From Saprospiraceae bacterium (lineage in GTDB: Bacteria; Bacteroidota; Bacteroidia; Chitinophagales; Saprospiraceae): 16,896 nucleotides of DNA. The notes under the pieces were generated by a model. That model ran no database searches. It was not told where the DNA came from and saw only the letters and a program-made list of their open reading frames with translations. Position 1 is the stretch's first letter; every line of letters starts with the position of its first letter. This document shows, in pieces, positions 7,714-15,511 of this stretch. The translations under genes and the position numbers were made by a program. Where the stretch lies: positions 1 through 16,896 of the forward strand of contig JABDPK010000002.1 in the NCBI GenBank assembly GCA_013042795.1. Direction: 5' to 3'.

Positions 7714-8811
7714 TCATTGATTTTCAAGAAGGAATTTATAGAGATGAACAGCGACTTTGCTGCTGCTGTTCCCATCTCCCAATTCGCTTCTGATCTTCTT
7801 GTAACTTTCTAGAATATTCCGGTATTTATCATCTTGAACTATTTGTTTAAATGCCACACTAAGACTCTTAATGTTAAGTTCGTTTTGAAGGAGTTCAGGA
7901 ACGACTTGTTTCTGAGCGATCAGGTTGACAAGTGATATATATTCAGTATTTACCAGTTTTTTACCAATGGCAAAACTGATCGGATTTGTTTTGTAAATCA
8001 CAATTTGCGGAATATTAAACAGTGCCAATTCCAGTGTTGCAGTTCCGCTGCTGACAATTGCAGCATCAATCCCGGACATCACTTCATAGGAGTTGTCAAA
8101 TTCGACATCCATATGTTCAACATACTTCGGTATATGGTCAAGATAGAAGTCCTTGGGTATATGACTCAGCCCGGCAACAACGAATTGATATTGCTGATGT
8201 CTGGAAGCGAATTCTACCATTAATGGTAAATGTCTTTTTATTTCCTGCTTTCGGCTTCCGGGAAACAAGCCTACTTTTTTAACAGTAATATTTTCTTTTG
8301 TTTCACGATCTTGTATGAGATCAATTAACGGATGACCATAGTATATGCATGGCGTATCAAGATTCCTGTAGAAATCCTGTTCAAAGGGGAGTATCACAAA
8401 AAACAGATCTGTTGAAGACCTTAGAATTTTATGCCTGTTCTCTTTCCATGCCCACAATTGTGGCGAAACGTAATAAGCAAGCTTTATGTTTTTTTGTTTG
8501 GCCCATTGCGCGATTCTCAGGTTGAATCCCGGGTAATCAATCAGGATTAGTACATCTGGTTGCCAGTCAAGAATATCTGTCTTTGCAAATGAGAACATCT
8601 CCCTGATGGTGAAGACATTCTTCGCTACCTCTACAAATCCCATGAAAGATGTTTCCTTGATGGATTTTACCATTCCCGGGGACTGAAGTTCCATTTTGGG
8701 GCCTCCCCAATAACGAAATATAGCCTTCTGATCCAGTTTTTTCAATTCCTGGATGAGCAAGCCTCCGTATAGATCACCAGAGGATTCACCGGCAATAATG
8801 TAATACTTCAT
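7714..8811 (-). CDS. lpxB: Lipid-A-disaccharide synthase
   Basis: The 365-residue GT19-family glycosyltransferase joins UDP-2,3-diacylglucosamine and lipid X into the lipid A disaccharide at the inner-membrane face. Family motifs appear in order: GESSGD (8-13), DYPGFN (92-97), SPQLWAWKENR (116-126), YYGHPLID (157-164), FPGSRKQEI (183-191), SSGTATLELAL (about 255-265) and the C-terminal YISLVNLIA…VVPELLQ segment. The length is normal for the family. The ATG follows the TAA stop of the upstream 101-residue gene with no spacing (TAAATG), which implies translational coupling. It is the last gene of the surE unit and converges on topA. Confidence 0.97.
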   Translation of the reverse strand: MKYYIIAGESSGDLYGGLLIQELKKLDQKAIFRYWGGPKMELQSPGMVKSIKETSFMGFVEVAKNVFTIREMFSFAKTDILDWQPDVLILIDYPGFNLRIAQWAKQKNIKLAYYVSPQLWAWKENRHKILRSSTDLFFVILPFEQDFYRNLDTPCIYYGHPLIDLIQDRETKENITVKKVGLFPGSRKQEIKRHLPLMVEFASRHQQYQFVVAGLSHIPKDFYLDHIPKYVEHMDVEFDNSYEVMSGIDAAIVSSGTATLELALFNIPQIVIYKTNPISFAIGKKLVNTEYISLVNLIAQKQVVPELLQNELNIKSLSVAFKQIVQDDKYRNILESYKKIRSELGDGNSSSKVAVHLYKFLLENQ

Positions 8812-9117
8812 TTAACTGAAAAGAACTCCATAATAGTGGAATATCCAGAATCCGCAATAAATAAAACTGGCAACCAGTATACCCCGTATCAGGGCTTCAT
8901 ATTTCCTGGACCTAACAAACTGAACAATCGGCAGGTTGCAGGCTATGGCAAGCAATGCAATAGTTCTTTGCCTTCTTCCTGAGGTACTTGTTGTGACATC
9001 ATCAATGATATCCATTTGACCTAATAAATTAAAACCCTGTTCAATCAGCCAAAACCCTATGACAGGTATTGTAGCACCTACCATTAATCCAATCCAGAAG
9101 TTATCATTGCGATTCAT
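8812..9117 (-). CDS. Small three-helix membrane protein between surE and lpxB
   Basis: A 101-residue protein with three likely membrane segments: about 7-26, 52-68 and 77-97. A polar loop between the first two contains DIIDDVTTSTSGRRQR, and basic residues (RSRKYE) precede the third. It has no signal peptidase site or cysteine cluster. The start overlaps the last 14 bases of surE, and the stop abuts the lpxB ATG, so it is certainly read as part of that operon. I do not recognise a named family. The SGRRQRTIALLAIACNLP stretch looks like a conserved-family core, but that is an impression. A role linked to lipid A or the envelope is inferred from position only. Confidence 0.82.
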   Translation of the reverse strand: MNRNDNFWIGLMVGATIPVIGFWLIEQGFNLLGQMDIIDDVTTSTSGRRQRTIALLAIACNLPIVQFVRSRKYEALIRGILVASFIYCGFWIFHYYGVLFS

Positions 9118-9874
9118 AATACCTGATATTTTCCAGCACTTGGTAATTGGTTAAATCATGTTGCGATGGGACGATCGAAATATATCCATTTTCCAAAGCC
9201 CACAGGTCAGTATCTTTTTCCCATTTCCCATCTTCGAATTTTCCCGTCAACCAATAGTATTTTTCTCCCCTGGGATCCACAGATTCTTTAAAGGCTTCTT
9301 TCCAATTCCCCTTTCCCTGCCTGCAGACTTTCATGCCCTTGATTTCGTCTACAGAAAGTTTAGGAATGTTGACATTGAGTAATTGGTTGCCCCTGTCCAC
9401 ATTATTCAACATGGTTTTAATGATCTTCTCTGCAAAATGCTGGGTTGGTCCAAAATCGGCTTCAAATGAATAGTCAAGTAAGGAAAAGCCTATCGATTTT
9501 ATACCTTCAAGGCTGGCTTCCATAGCCGCAGACATCGTTCCTGAATAAATGATATTAATAGAAGCATTGGAGCCGTGGTTGATCCCTGAAACACAGAGAT
9601 CTATCGTCTTATCCTTCAACAATACATGTTTTGCAAGTTTTACACAATCCACAGGTGTACCATTGCATTCGTAGGCTTCAATACCTTCAAATACATCAAC
9701 CTTATTCAATCTTAAAGGGGATGTCAGTGTAATGGCGTGTCCCTGTCCGGACTGTGGTGAATCCGGCGCAACGACAAATGGTGTTCCAATCTTTTTCACC
9801 GTTTCAATGAGGGCTTTGATACCCGGCGCAACAATACCATCATCATTTGTAACCAGAATTAAAGGTTTGCTCAT
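9104..9874 (-). CDS. surE: 5'/3'-nucleotidase SurE
   Basis: The 256-residue SurE family protein is a metal-dependent phosphatase acting on nucleoside monophosphates. Metal-site residues are present: Asp11-Asp12 in LVTNDDGI, Ser42 in SPQSGQGHAIT and Asn99 in VSGINHG. The substrate-site segment YSGTMSAAMEA (about 110-120) is also standard. The ATG start gives the usual MSKPLILVTNDDG beginning. A 186-bp spacer separates it from psd upstream, so a separate promoter for surE, the small membrane gene and lpxB is possible, although I found no clear TAnnTTTG box there. The downstream membrane gene begins within the surE 3' end. Confidence 0.97.
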   Translation of the reverse strand: MSKPLILVTNDDGIVAPGIKALIETVKKIGTPFVVAPDSPQSGQGHAITLTSPLRLNKVDVFEGIEAYECNGTPVDCVKLAKHVLLKDKTIDLCVSGINHGSNASINIIYSGTMSAAMEASLEGIKSIGFSLLDYSFEADFGPTQHFAEKIIKTMLNNVDRGNQLLNVNIPKLSVDEIKGMKVCRQGKGNWKEAFKESVDPRGEKYYWLTGKFEDGKWEKDTDLWALENGYISIVPSQHDLTNYQVLENIRYYESQ

Positions 9875-10060
9875 ATTATGAATTTTCTATATCTAAACGC
9901 TAATATCGTATTATATATTAGTTTGGATAATTAAGTCTAGTGTAATTTTTATCTGAAGCTTTGAATTGTGATTACCTGCAAAGATCTGAACTATCCAATA
10001 CCTATAAATTCCTGAGTCTAATATCTGAAATCTATAGTCCAGGATCTAATATCTAAACGT
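9875..10060. repeat. Spacer with five dispersed ATCT(A/G)AA motifs
   Basis: This AT-rich 186-bp gap between psd and surE contains the heptamer ATCT(A/G)AA at 9891-9897, 9951-9957, 9984-9990, 10023-10029 and 10051-10057. Two longer copies, TCTAATATCTGAA (10017-10029) and TCTAATATCTAAA (10045-10057), differ at one base. The 11-mer ATATCTAAACG occurs near both ends (9889-9899 and 10049-10059). The spacing is irregular, so this is neither a CRISPR array nor a simple tandem repeat. Decayed interspersed spacer repeats of this flavour are, from memory, seen between genes in Bacteroidota. I see no open reading frame or promoter box in it. Confidence 0.5.
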
Positions 10061-10711
10061 CTATAATTCTGCCAGTACCGTACCCGGAGATTTCACAACC
10101 TGATCCATTTCAACTTTTATATTGGCATTTAATGGAAGGAAGATATCTACTCTTGAACCAAATTTGATAAATCCCATTTCCTTTCCTTTGCTGACTTCTT
10201 CGCCTTCATTAAGATGGTTTACTATCCTGCGCGCCAGGGCACCAGCGATTTGCCGGATAAGAATTTTTCCTGATCCTGTATTATAGACTGTCGTAAAACG
10301 CTCGTTTTCGGTTGATGATTTCGGATTCCAGGCGGCCAGGTATTTTCCCGGATGATATTTTAGATATTCTACTTTTCCATCCAGAGGGTTTCTGTTGATA
10401 TGCACATTAAGTGGTGACATAAAAACCGAGATCTGCCAACATTCTTCCTTCAGATATTCCGGTTCAAAGGTTTTTTCGATAACAACAACTTTACCATCTG
10501 CAGGAGAAAGGACTGCATTTGATGATACTTCAGGTATTGCCCTTTTGGGGTCCCTGAAAAATTGGAGCACAATGATCATCAGAAAAACTGAAAGCAGAAT
10601 TGCCAGGTTCAATATGATGTCCGAAGCATAAAAATCGGAAAGTACAATAATAAGGGCTGTAAAGCCCGCCGTAACAAATAAGGTTGGATATCCTTGAGGA
10701 TGAAAACGCAT
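10061..10711 (-). CDS. psd: Phosphatidylserine decarboxylase proenzyme
   Basis: The 216-residue short-form decarboxylase converts phosphatidylserine to phosphatidylethanolamine. After one or two N-terminal membrane segments (about 11-50) comes FFRDPKR. The catalytic Asp72 is in SPADGKV, and His104 is in MSPLNVHINRNP. The self-cleavage site FGSR is at 184-187, where Gly185-Ser186 would be split to create the pyruvoyl group on the small subunit. The final stretch KSPGTVLAEL is typical. I chose the ATG at 10711, which shares one base with the cdsA stop (TGATG); a TTG one codon upstream (10714) would also be in frame but is less likely. Substrate-preparing CdsA is encoded immediately upstream; phosphatidylserine synthase is not in the window. 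Confidence 0.96.
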   Translation of the reverse strand: MRFHPQGYPTLFVTAGFTALIIVLSDFYASDIILNLAILLSVFLMIIVLQFFRDPKRAIPEVSSNAVLSPADGKVVVIEKTFEPEYLKEECWQISVFMSPLNVHINRNPLDGKVEYLKYHPGKYLAAWNPKSSTENERFTTVYNTGSGKILIRQIAGALARRIVNHLNEGEEVSKGKEMGFIKFGSRVDIFLPLNANIKVEMDQVVKSPGTVLAEL

Positions 10712-11508
10712 CAATTTAAAATTTCAATGATGATTAAAACAAATGGTATACAAAAGAAAAACCCGTCAAATCGATCCAGGATTCCGCCATGTCCCGGTAA
10801 TAAAGAACCGGAATCTTTGATATTAATCGATCTCTTGAATTTTGATTCTACAAGGTCACCTGCAGATCCGAATAACCATACTGCCAGTCCGATAAATAGC
10901 CAGGTAGTCATGGAATATTGAGGATTCAGGCTAAAGAATATATAGCTGCAAATCAGCGTGATCATACCAGCACCTAAAAATCCTTCCCAGGTTTTTCCTG
11001 GTGAAACGGAAGGCATCAGTTTCTTTTTACCAACACTTTTGCCAACAAAATAAGCACTTGAATCACTAATCCATATCAGGATTATCATGGAGAAAAAGAC
11101 AAGTTTAAAGTCTACAGCATCCCTGGAGGCCACCAAAGCGGTATAGGGAAGCGTCGTGTAAATCATACTGAATAATCCATGTCCTTTGTCAAGTAAGCTT
11201 TTCTGACCTGAAAAAAGATTAAACAACAATATCACACCGGATATCAATGCAGCATAAAGAAAGAACAGGTAATACTGGTTAAAAAGAACGGATGCAGCAA
11301 GAATCAATATTGAAACAGACAAGCTGAATATGGCAACTGGGGTTTTAAAAAGCTTGCTATGCTTTAAACCCAAAAACTCCATAGCACTTAAAAGAATGAG
11401 TATGGCCAGTAGTATTACCCTGGTAATATCATTGAATAGAAGTAGCACCAGGAATGGAATTCCAAACCCTATGGCGGTTAAAATACGTTGCTTGAGTCCT
11501 TCAGCCAC
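10711..11508 (-). CDS. cdsA: Phosphatidate cytidylyltransferase (CDP-diglyceride synthase)
   Basis: The 265-residue integral membrane enzyme makes CDP-diacylglycerol from phosphatidate and CTP. About eight hydrophobic segments are visible. The cytidylyltransferase signature lies at 222-248, matching residue for residue (SKFKR…KDSGS…GHGGILDRFD), preceded by SPGKTWEGFLGA (about 168-179). The start is a GTG at 11508-11506, giving MAEGLKQRILTAIG, the expected N-terminus; no in-frame ATG lies nearby. The stop overlaps the psd ATG by one base, a reinitiation-type coupling that suits two steps of one phospholipid pathway. The gene is divergent from pdxJ. Confidence 0.97.
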   Translation of the reverse strand: MAEGLKQRILTAIGFGIPFLVLLLFNDITRVILLAILILLSAMEFLGLKHSKLFKTPVAIFSLSVSILILAASVLFNQYYLFFLYAALISGVILLFNLFSGQKSLLDKGHGLFSMIYTTLPYTALVASRDAVDFKLVFFSMIILIWISDSSAYFVGKSVGKKKLMPSVSPGKTWEGFLGAGMITLICSYIFFSLNPQYSMTTWLFIGLAVWLFGSAGDLVESKFKRSINIKDSGSLLPGHGGILDRFDGFFFCIPFVLIIIEILN

Positions 11509-11575
11509 AATGTTATCGTGTTCAAATGTGAACTTAGTCTATCTTTGTATGCCACAAACATAATGAGATTTTCTG
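11509..11575. promoter_or_regulatory. Divergent promoter region of cdsA and pdxJ
   Basis: For pdxJ (+), TATCTTTG at 11540-11547 is a full match to the TAnnTTTG box, 28 bp before the ATG, though its -33 element is poor (TTC at 11521). For cdsA (-), the minus strand reads TATGTTTG at 11562-11555, also a full match. A TTG at 11582-11580 lies 17 bp upstream of it, within the first codons of pdxJ. The two -7 boxes are only 7 bp apart on opposite strands, so polymerases at the two promoters would compete. Motif evidence only, but two full matches facing the right way in 67 bp make it credible. Confidence 0.55.
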
Positions 11576-12295
11576 ATGACAAGATTAAGTGTCAATATTA
11601 ATAAAGTTGCGTTGATTCGAAATTCAAGAGGAGAAAACAGACCTGATCTTCTCCAGTTTGCAAGAGATTGCGAAGCTTTCGGAGCACAAGGTATTACTGT
11701 TCATCCCAGACCAGATGAGCGTCATATCCGGTTTTCAGATCTTGAACCACTCAAAAAACTTGTTACGACCGAGTTTAATATCGAAGGATATCCATCTGAA
11801 AAATTCATCAGGAAGGTATGTGAAGTTAAACCTCACCAGGTTACCCTGGTACCAGATCCTCCGGGGGCACTGACATCGAGTGAAGGCTGGAATACATTGA
11901 AGCACAAGGATTTCCTTGTGGATGTCGTCAATGAATTCAAAAGTCATGGAATAAGAGTGTCTTTGTTTCTGGAAGCTGATCCACAGCAAGTAGAATATGC
12001 TAAAGCCACAGGAACAGATCGTATTGAATTCTACACAGGTTTTTATGCCAAAAAGTATAAGACGAATAAAAAAGAGGCCGTTGCCAATCATGTTTCAGCT
12101 TCCCGGAAAGCCTCGAGACTGGGTCTGGGTGTCAATGCAGGGCATGACCTGGATCTTGAGAATTTGCATTATTATGTTTCGAATGTACCCAACCTTTTAG
12201 AAGTAAGTATCGGTCATGCTTTAATAAGCGATGCATTATATTTAGGCATTCAAAATGTGATAGGAATGTACCTTCATCAGATCAATAGGAAATGA
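11576..12295 (+). CDS. pdxJ: Pyridoxine 5'-phosphate synthase
   Basis: The 239-residue TIM-barrel enzyme condenses 1-deoxyxylulose 5-phosphate with 3-amino-2-oxopropyl phosphate in the last ring-forming step of DXP-dependent vitamin B6 synthesis. The N-terminus LSVNINKVALIRNSRG carries the substrate-binding Asn/Arg residues. His43 and Arg45 sit in TVHPRPDERHI, Glu70 in FNIEGYPS, and His190 in LGVNAGHDLDLENL, corresponding to His45, Glu72 and His193 of the E. coli enzyme by motif. TGTDRIEFYTG (145-155) and the phosphate-binding VSIGHALISDA (210-220) follow. The length is standard. It is a single gene with its own likely promoter; the next gene (susC-like) starts 146 bp downstream. Confidence 0.97.
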   Translation: MTRLSVNINKVALIRNSRGENRPDLLQFARDCEAFGAQGITVHPRPDERHIRFSDLEPLKKLVTTEFNIEGYPSEKFIRKVCEVKPHQVTLVPDPPGALTSSEGWNTLKHKDFLVDVVNEFKSHGIRVSLFLEADPQQVEYAKATGTDRIEFYTGFYAKKYKTNKKEAVANHVSASRKASRLGLGVNAGHDLDLENLHYYVSNVPNLLEVSIGHALISDALYLGIQNVIGMYLHQINRK

Positions 12296-12303
12296 TGTTT
12301 CCT
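12287..12303 (+). terminator. Candidate terminator hairpin at the end of pdxJ
   Basis: AGGAAA (12287-12292) pairs with TTTCCT (12298-12303) around the loop TGATG, which contains the pdxJ stop codon. The following TTCATATT is only weakly U-rich, so termination strength is uncertain. Confidence 0.35.
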
Positions 12304-12443
12304 TTCATATTAAATGTTGATCAGGACAAAAGTTAAATTTTTTAACAGTTTAGGCTTTCGCTTCTTTCAATTTTGTCTAAATTTAGTGCCCAACTAACAA
12401 TTGTTCAACTAAACACTTTGTTTAACTAAATACAAATTTGTAT
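12304..12443 (+). promoter_or_regulatory. susC-type leader with direct repeats and start-codon palindrome
   Basis: This AT-rich leader contains TTGTTCAACTAAACAC (12401-12416) and TTGTTTAACTAAATAC (12418-12433), identical at 14 of 16 positions and 17 bp apart. A third shorter CAACTAA lies at 12391-12397. A 10-bp palindrome AACAATTGTT is at 12396-12405, and a perfect 14-bp palindrome ATACAAATTTGTAT (12430-12443) runs into the first two bases of the start codon. Possible -7 boxes each have one mismatch: CAATTTTG (12368-12375) and TAAATTTA (12378-12385). No Shine-Dalgarno sequence is present, as is usual in this phylum. Confidence 0.45.
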
Positions 12444-15400
12444 GAAAAAAATCTTTGCTCTACTGATTTTTTCAGTAGTAACGATGGGATATGTTTCAGC
12501 TCAGAAAACTGTAACTGGAAATATATCCGGAGAAGATGGCCTCGGACTTATTGGGGCCAATGTCCTTGAAAAAGGTACCTCTAACGGGACAATCACAGAT
12601 TTTGATGGAAATTTTGAATTAGCCGTTTCAGCAGATGATGCGGTTTTGGTAATCAGTTATGCCGGTTATACAACTCAGGAAATCGATCTTGCAGGTCAAA
12701 GCAATGTTTCAATTGTGATGGCCGAAGGACAAATGCTTGAAGAGGTAGTCGTGGTAGGATACTCAGAATCATCCAGGCTGACAGATGTAGCATCTGTGAG
12801 TAGCGTGAGTGCTGAAAATATTCAAAACAGACCAACACCAAATGTTTTAAGTGCTGTTCAGGGACAGATACCAGGTTTTATGACCTCAGCGAGTTCAGGT
12901 CAGCCAGGGTCAGTTCAGCAGGTACGGATTAGAGGTACAGGATCAATTACCGCAGGTCGGAATCCTTTATATGTAATTGATGGAGTTATCATGCAGACCG
13001 GATCGATTTCACAACTTGATTCCGGGGATAATCCTTCTGATATTCTATCACTTCTAAATCCTAATGATATAGCTTCCATTAATGTTTTAAAAGATGCTTC
13101 TGCTACTGCTTTGTATGGATCCAGGGGTTCTAATGGAGTTGTCGTTATAAATACCAAAAGAGGGAAGTCAGGTAAAACGGCGATAACAGTAAAAACTCAA
13201 TATGGAAAAACACAGGCACAGTTTGGGAATTTCCAGTTGATGTCTCCGCAGCAGATATGGGATTACGAAAGACAGATCCTGGCAAATAGTGGTCAGACAG
13301 AAGAGCAAATAAATGGTACAAGACCAGACACGATGCTGAATAATACTTTTGATTGGCTGGATGCTGCATTTCAGACTGGAACAGCATACAATCTTGAATT
13401 GCAGGCACAGGGAGGTAATGACAAAACGAGGTTTTTTGTTTCCGGAGGATATAATTCAATTGAAGGTACACAGGTCTTTTCAGATTACAGGAGAACTAGT
13501 TTAAGGACCAATATAGATCATACAGCTAGTGACAAATTGAATTTTAGCTTGAATTTCAATACTTCTTATGCTCAGCAAATGAATGCAGTTAGTGGAAACA
13601 GGTTTCAGTCTCCGATGGCTACTTCTTTTACCACTTCACCACTTCAGGGAGCATATTTGCCAATTCTTGGAGATGAGCCTGACCCGGTTACTGGATATTA
13701 TCCTTTCCTGGGTGTTTCAGATGAATTATATACTGGACTTGAAGATGGCTACTTTGGCCTGACAAATGATAACTTCCTTTACTCACTTCCTTTAAATCCT
13801 GTGGATGTTAATACGCTTCGGGTATTAACAAAATTGGATGTAAGCTACCAGATCTTTGATTTCTTGAAATTCTCACAATCTGTTAATGTTGATCTGATTA
13901 CAGATGATTCAAAAGATTTTGATGATCCAACTACAAATGATGGTGAAAATGATAATGGTTCTCTGGATAATACCTTTAATCAAAACAGAGCAATTACGAC
14001 ACAATCATTCCTGAAGTACTATAGCAACCTGGGAGGAAGTCATAATTTGGATGCTTTTGTAGGATTTGAATATAACAGGGTTAATACAAAAGGGTTTTAT
14101 GCAAGAGGTATAGGCTTTGCAGATGGAAGACTACAAACCTTGAATTCTTCTGCTGAACCACAGACTGTAACTGGGTCAATTTCCAATTATGCTTTTGTTT
14201 CATTCTTGTCTAATGTCAATTATGATTTTCTCGATAAATACCTTGTTACATTAAGTTTCAGAAGGGATGGTTCTTCAAGGTTTGGTGAAAACAACAGATG
14301 GGGTAACTTCTGGTCTGTTGGAGCAGCCTGGAGATTATCAGATGAAGATTTCTTTCCCGATAATGATGTTATACATGATGTAAAAGTAAAAGCGAGTTAT
14401 GGTACAGCTGGAAATGCTTCAATAGGAAACTTCCCATCTCAGGAATTGTATGGGTTTGGAGCAGCATACCAGGGTCAACCAGGGTCAACACCTTCTCAGA
14501 TTTCAAATCCTAATTTGACCTGGGAAACATCTGACCAGTTTAATGTTGGTTTGGATTTCGGACTTTTTAACAGGGTTGAAGCGACGATTGAATTCTACAA
14601 TAAAGTATCAAAAGACTTGTTATTGGATGTTCCTGTTTCTGCTGTTTCAGGTTTTACTTCGGCTACAAGGAATATAGGTGAACTAAAAAACACAGGTATT
14701 GAATTAACACTAGGTGCATCGCCAGTAACAAGTAGTTCTGCCAATGGGTTTACATGGGATGTTGATTTCAATATTGGTTTGAATCAGAATGAAATTACCG
14801 CGTTACCAAATAGTGAAGATATTGACAACGGTTCTCAGATTTGGAGAGTTGGAGAACCTATCCGTACGATTTATATACAGGAATGGGCAGGTGTAAATCC
14901 GGCTGATGGTACACCACTATGGTATACAGCTGATGATGATGGAAACAGAAATGGGGTAACCGGAAATTATAATGAAGCCGGTGAGTTTGTTGTTGGTAAT
15001 GCTTCTCCGGATTTTACAGCAGGCTTAACCAATACCTTCTCATTTAAAGGCTTATATCTTTCAGCATTCTTTTATACAGCACAGGGACATGAGCTTTATA
15101 ATGCGTCCTTGCCATTTATGGATAGCGACGGTGTGAGATTTGGTTGGACACATGTTGTGGAAGCTCTTGATCACTGGAAAGAACCAGGAGATATTACTTC
15201 AAGACCTCAACCGCGTTCAGGTGGAAATAATAATGCAGCTGCAACATCAACAAGATATCTTGAAGATGCTTCATTTATCAGGTTGAAGCAGGCAACACTG
15301 GGTTATTCACTTCCTGCAGCAATTACAGACAAATTAAAAGTGACAAATGTAAGTGCTTATATTATGGGGGAGAACCTGTGGACTTCAACCAAATATTCAG

Positions 15401-15492
15401 GTTTGGATCCGGAGGCAGATGAAGATGGTTCAGAATTCTTCAGATATCCTGTGGGAAGGACCATTACATTCGGCTTAGATGTAACTTTCTAA
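12442..15492 (+). CDS. SusC/RagA-family TonB-linked outer-membrane transporter
   Basis: The 1016-residue TonB-dependent transporter has a signal peptide at 1-20 (cut before QKTVTG). A carboxypeptidase-regulatory-like beta-sandwich (about 23-95) contains GLIGANVLEKGTSNGTITD and FDGNF. A TonB-box-like EEVVVVGY lies at 100-107, and the plug domain (about 115-245) carries VRIRGTGSITAGRNPLYVIDG and INVLKDASATALYGSRGSNG. A long beta-barrel follows, ending in the membrane-insertion signal (…FGLDVTF, terminal Phe). The plug motifs are those of the SusC class rather than siderophore receptors. Together with the SusD-type lipoprotein 19 bp downstream it forms a lidded uptake complex powered by TonB. 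The substrate is unknown; no neighbouring hydrolase, sensor or anti-sigma/sigma pair is visible. There is no N-terminal signal-transduction (STN/secretin-like) extension, so regulation through an ECF anti-sigma factor is unlikely. Confidence 0.96.
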   Translation: MKKIFALLIFSVVTMGYVSAQKTVTGNISGEDGLGLIGANVLEKGTSNGTITDFDGNFELAVSADDAVLVISYAGYTTQEIDLAGQSNVSIVMAEGQMLEEVVVVGYSESSRLTDVASVSSVSAENIQNRPTPNVLSAVQGQIPGFMTSASSGQPGSVQQVRIRGTGSITAGRNPLYVIDGVIMQTGSISQLDSGDNPSDILSLLNPNDIASINVLKDASATALYGSRGSNGVVVINTKRGKSGKTAITVKTQYGKTQAQFGNFQLMSPQQIWDYERQILANSGQTEEQINGTRPDTMLNNTFDWLDAAFQTGTAYNLELQAQGGNDKTRFFVSGGYNSIEGTQVFSDYRRTSLRTNIDHTASDKLNFSLNFNTSYAQQMNAVSGNRFQSPMATSFTTSPLQGAYLPILGDEPDPVTGYYPFLGVSDELYTGLEDGYFGLTNDNFLYSLPLNPVDVNTLRVLTKLDVSYQIFDFLKFSQSVNVDLITDDSKDFDDPTTNDGENDNGSLDNTFNQNRAITTQSFLKYYSNLGGSHNLDAFVGFEYNRVNTKGFYARGIGFADGRLQTLNSSAEPQTVTGSISNYAFVSFLSNVNYDFLDKYLVTLSFRRDGSSRFGENNRWGNFWSVGAAWRLSDEDFFPDNDVIHDVKVKASYGTAGNASIGNFPSQELYGFGAAYQGQPGSTPSQISNPNLTWETSDQFNVGLDFGLFNRVEATIEFYNKVSKDLLLDVPVSAVSGFTSATRNIGELKNTGIELTLGASPVTSSSANGFTWDVDFNIGLNQNEITALPNSEDIDNGSQIWRVGEPIRTIYIQEWAGVNPADGTPLWYTADDDGNRNGVTGNYNEAGEFVVGNASPDFTAGLTNTFSFKGLYLSAFFYTAQGHELYNASLPFMDSDGVRFGWTHVVEALDHWKEPGDITSRPQPRSGGNNNAAATSTRYLEDASFIRLKQATLGYSLPAAITDKLKVTNVSAYIMGENLWTSTKYSGLDPEADEDGSEFFRYPVGRTITFGLDVTF

Positions 15493-15511
15493 ACTAATAA
15501 ATGAATTTGAA

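Noticed and set aside
9875..10060. Possible CRISPR array or tandem repeat in the psd–surE spacer
   Set aside because: The repeated units are only 7-13 bp, irregularly spaced and imperfect, and no cas genes are present.
10694..10921. Plus-strand frame of 75 codons antisense to cdsA
   Set aside because: It mirrors the highly conserved CdsA signature region, so the open frame is a by-product of that sequence.
13145..13471. 108-codon minus-strand frame inside the susC-type gene
   Set aside because: Antisense shadow in a gene with clear plug and barrel sequence; no independent evidence.
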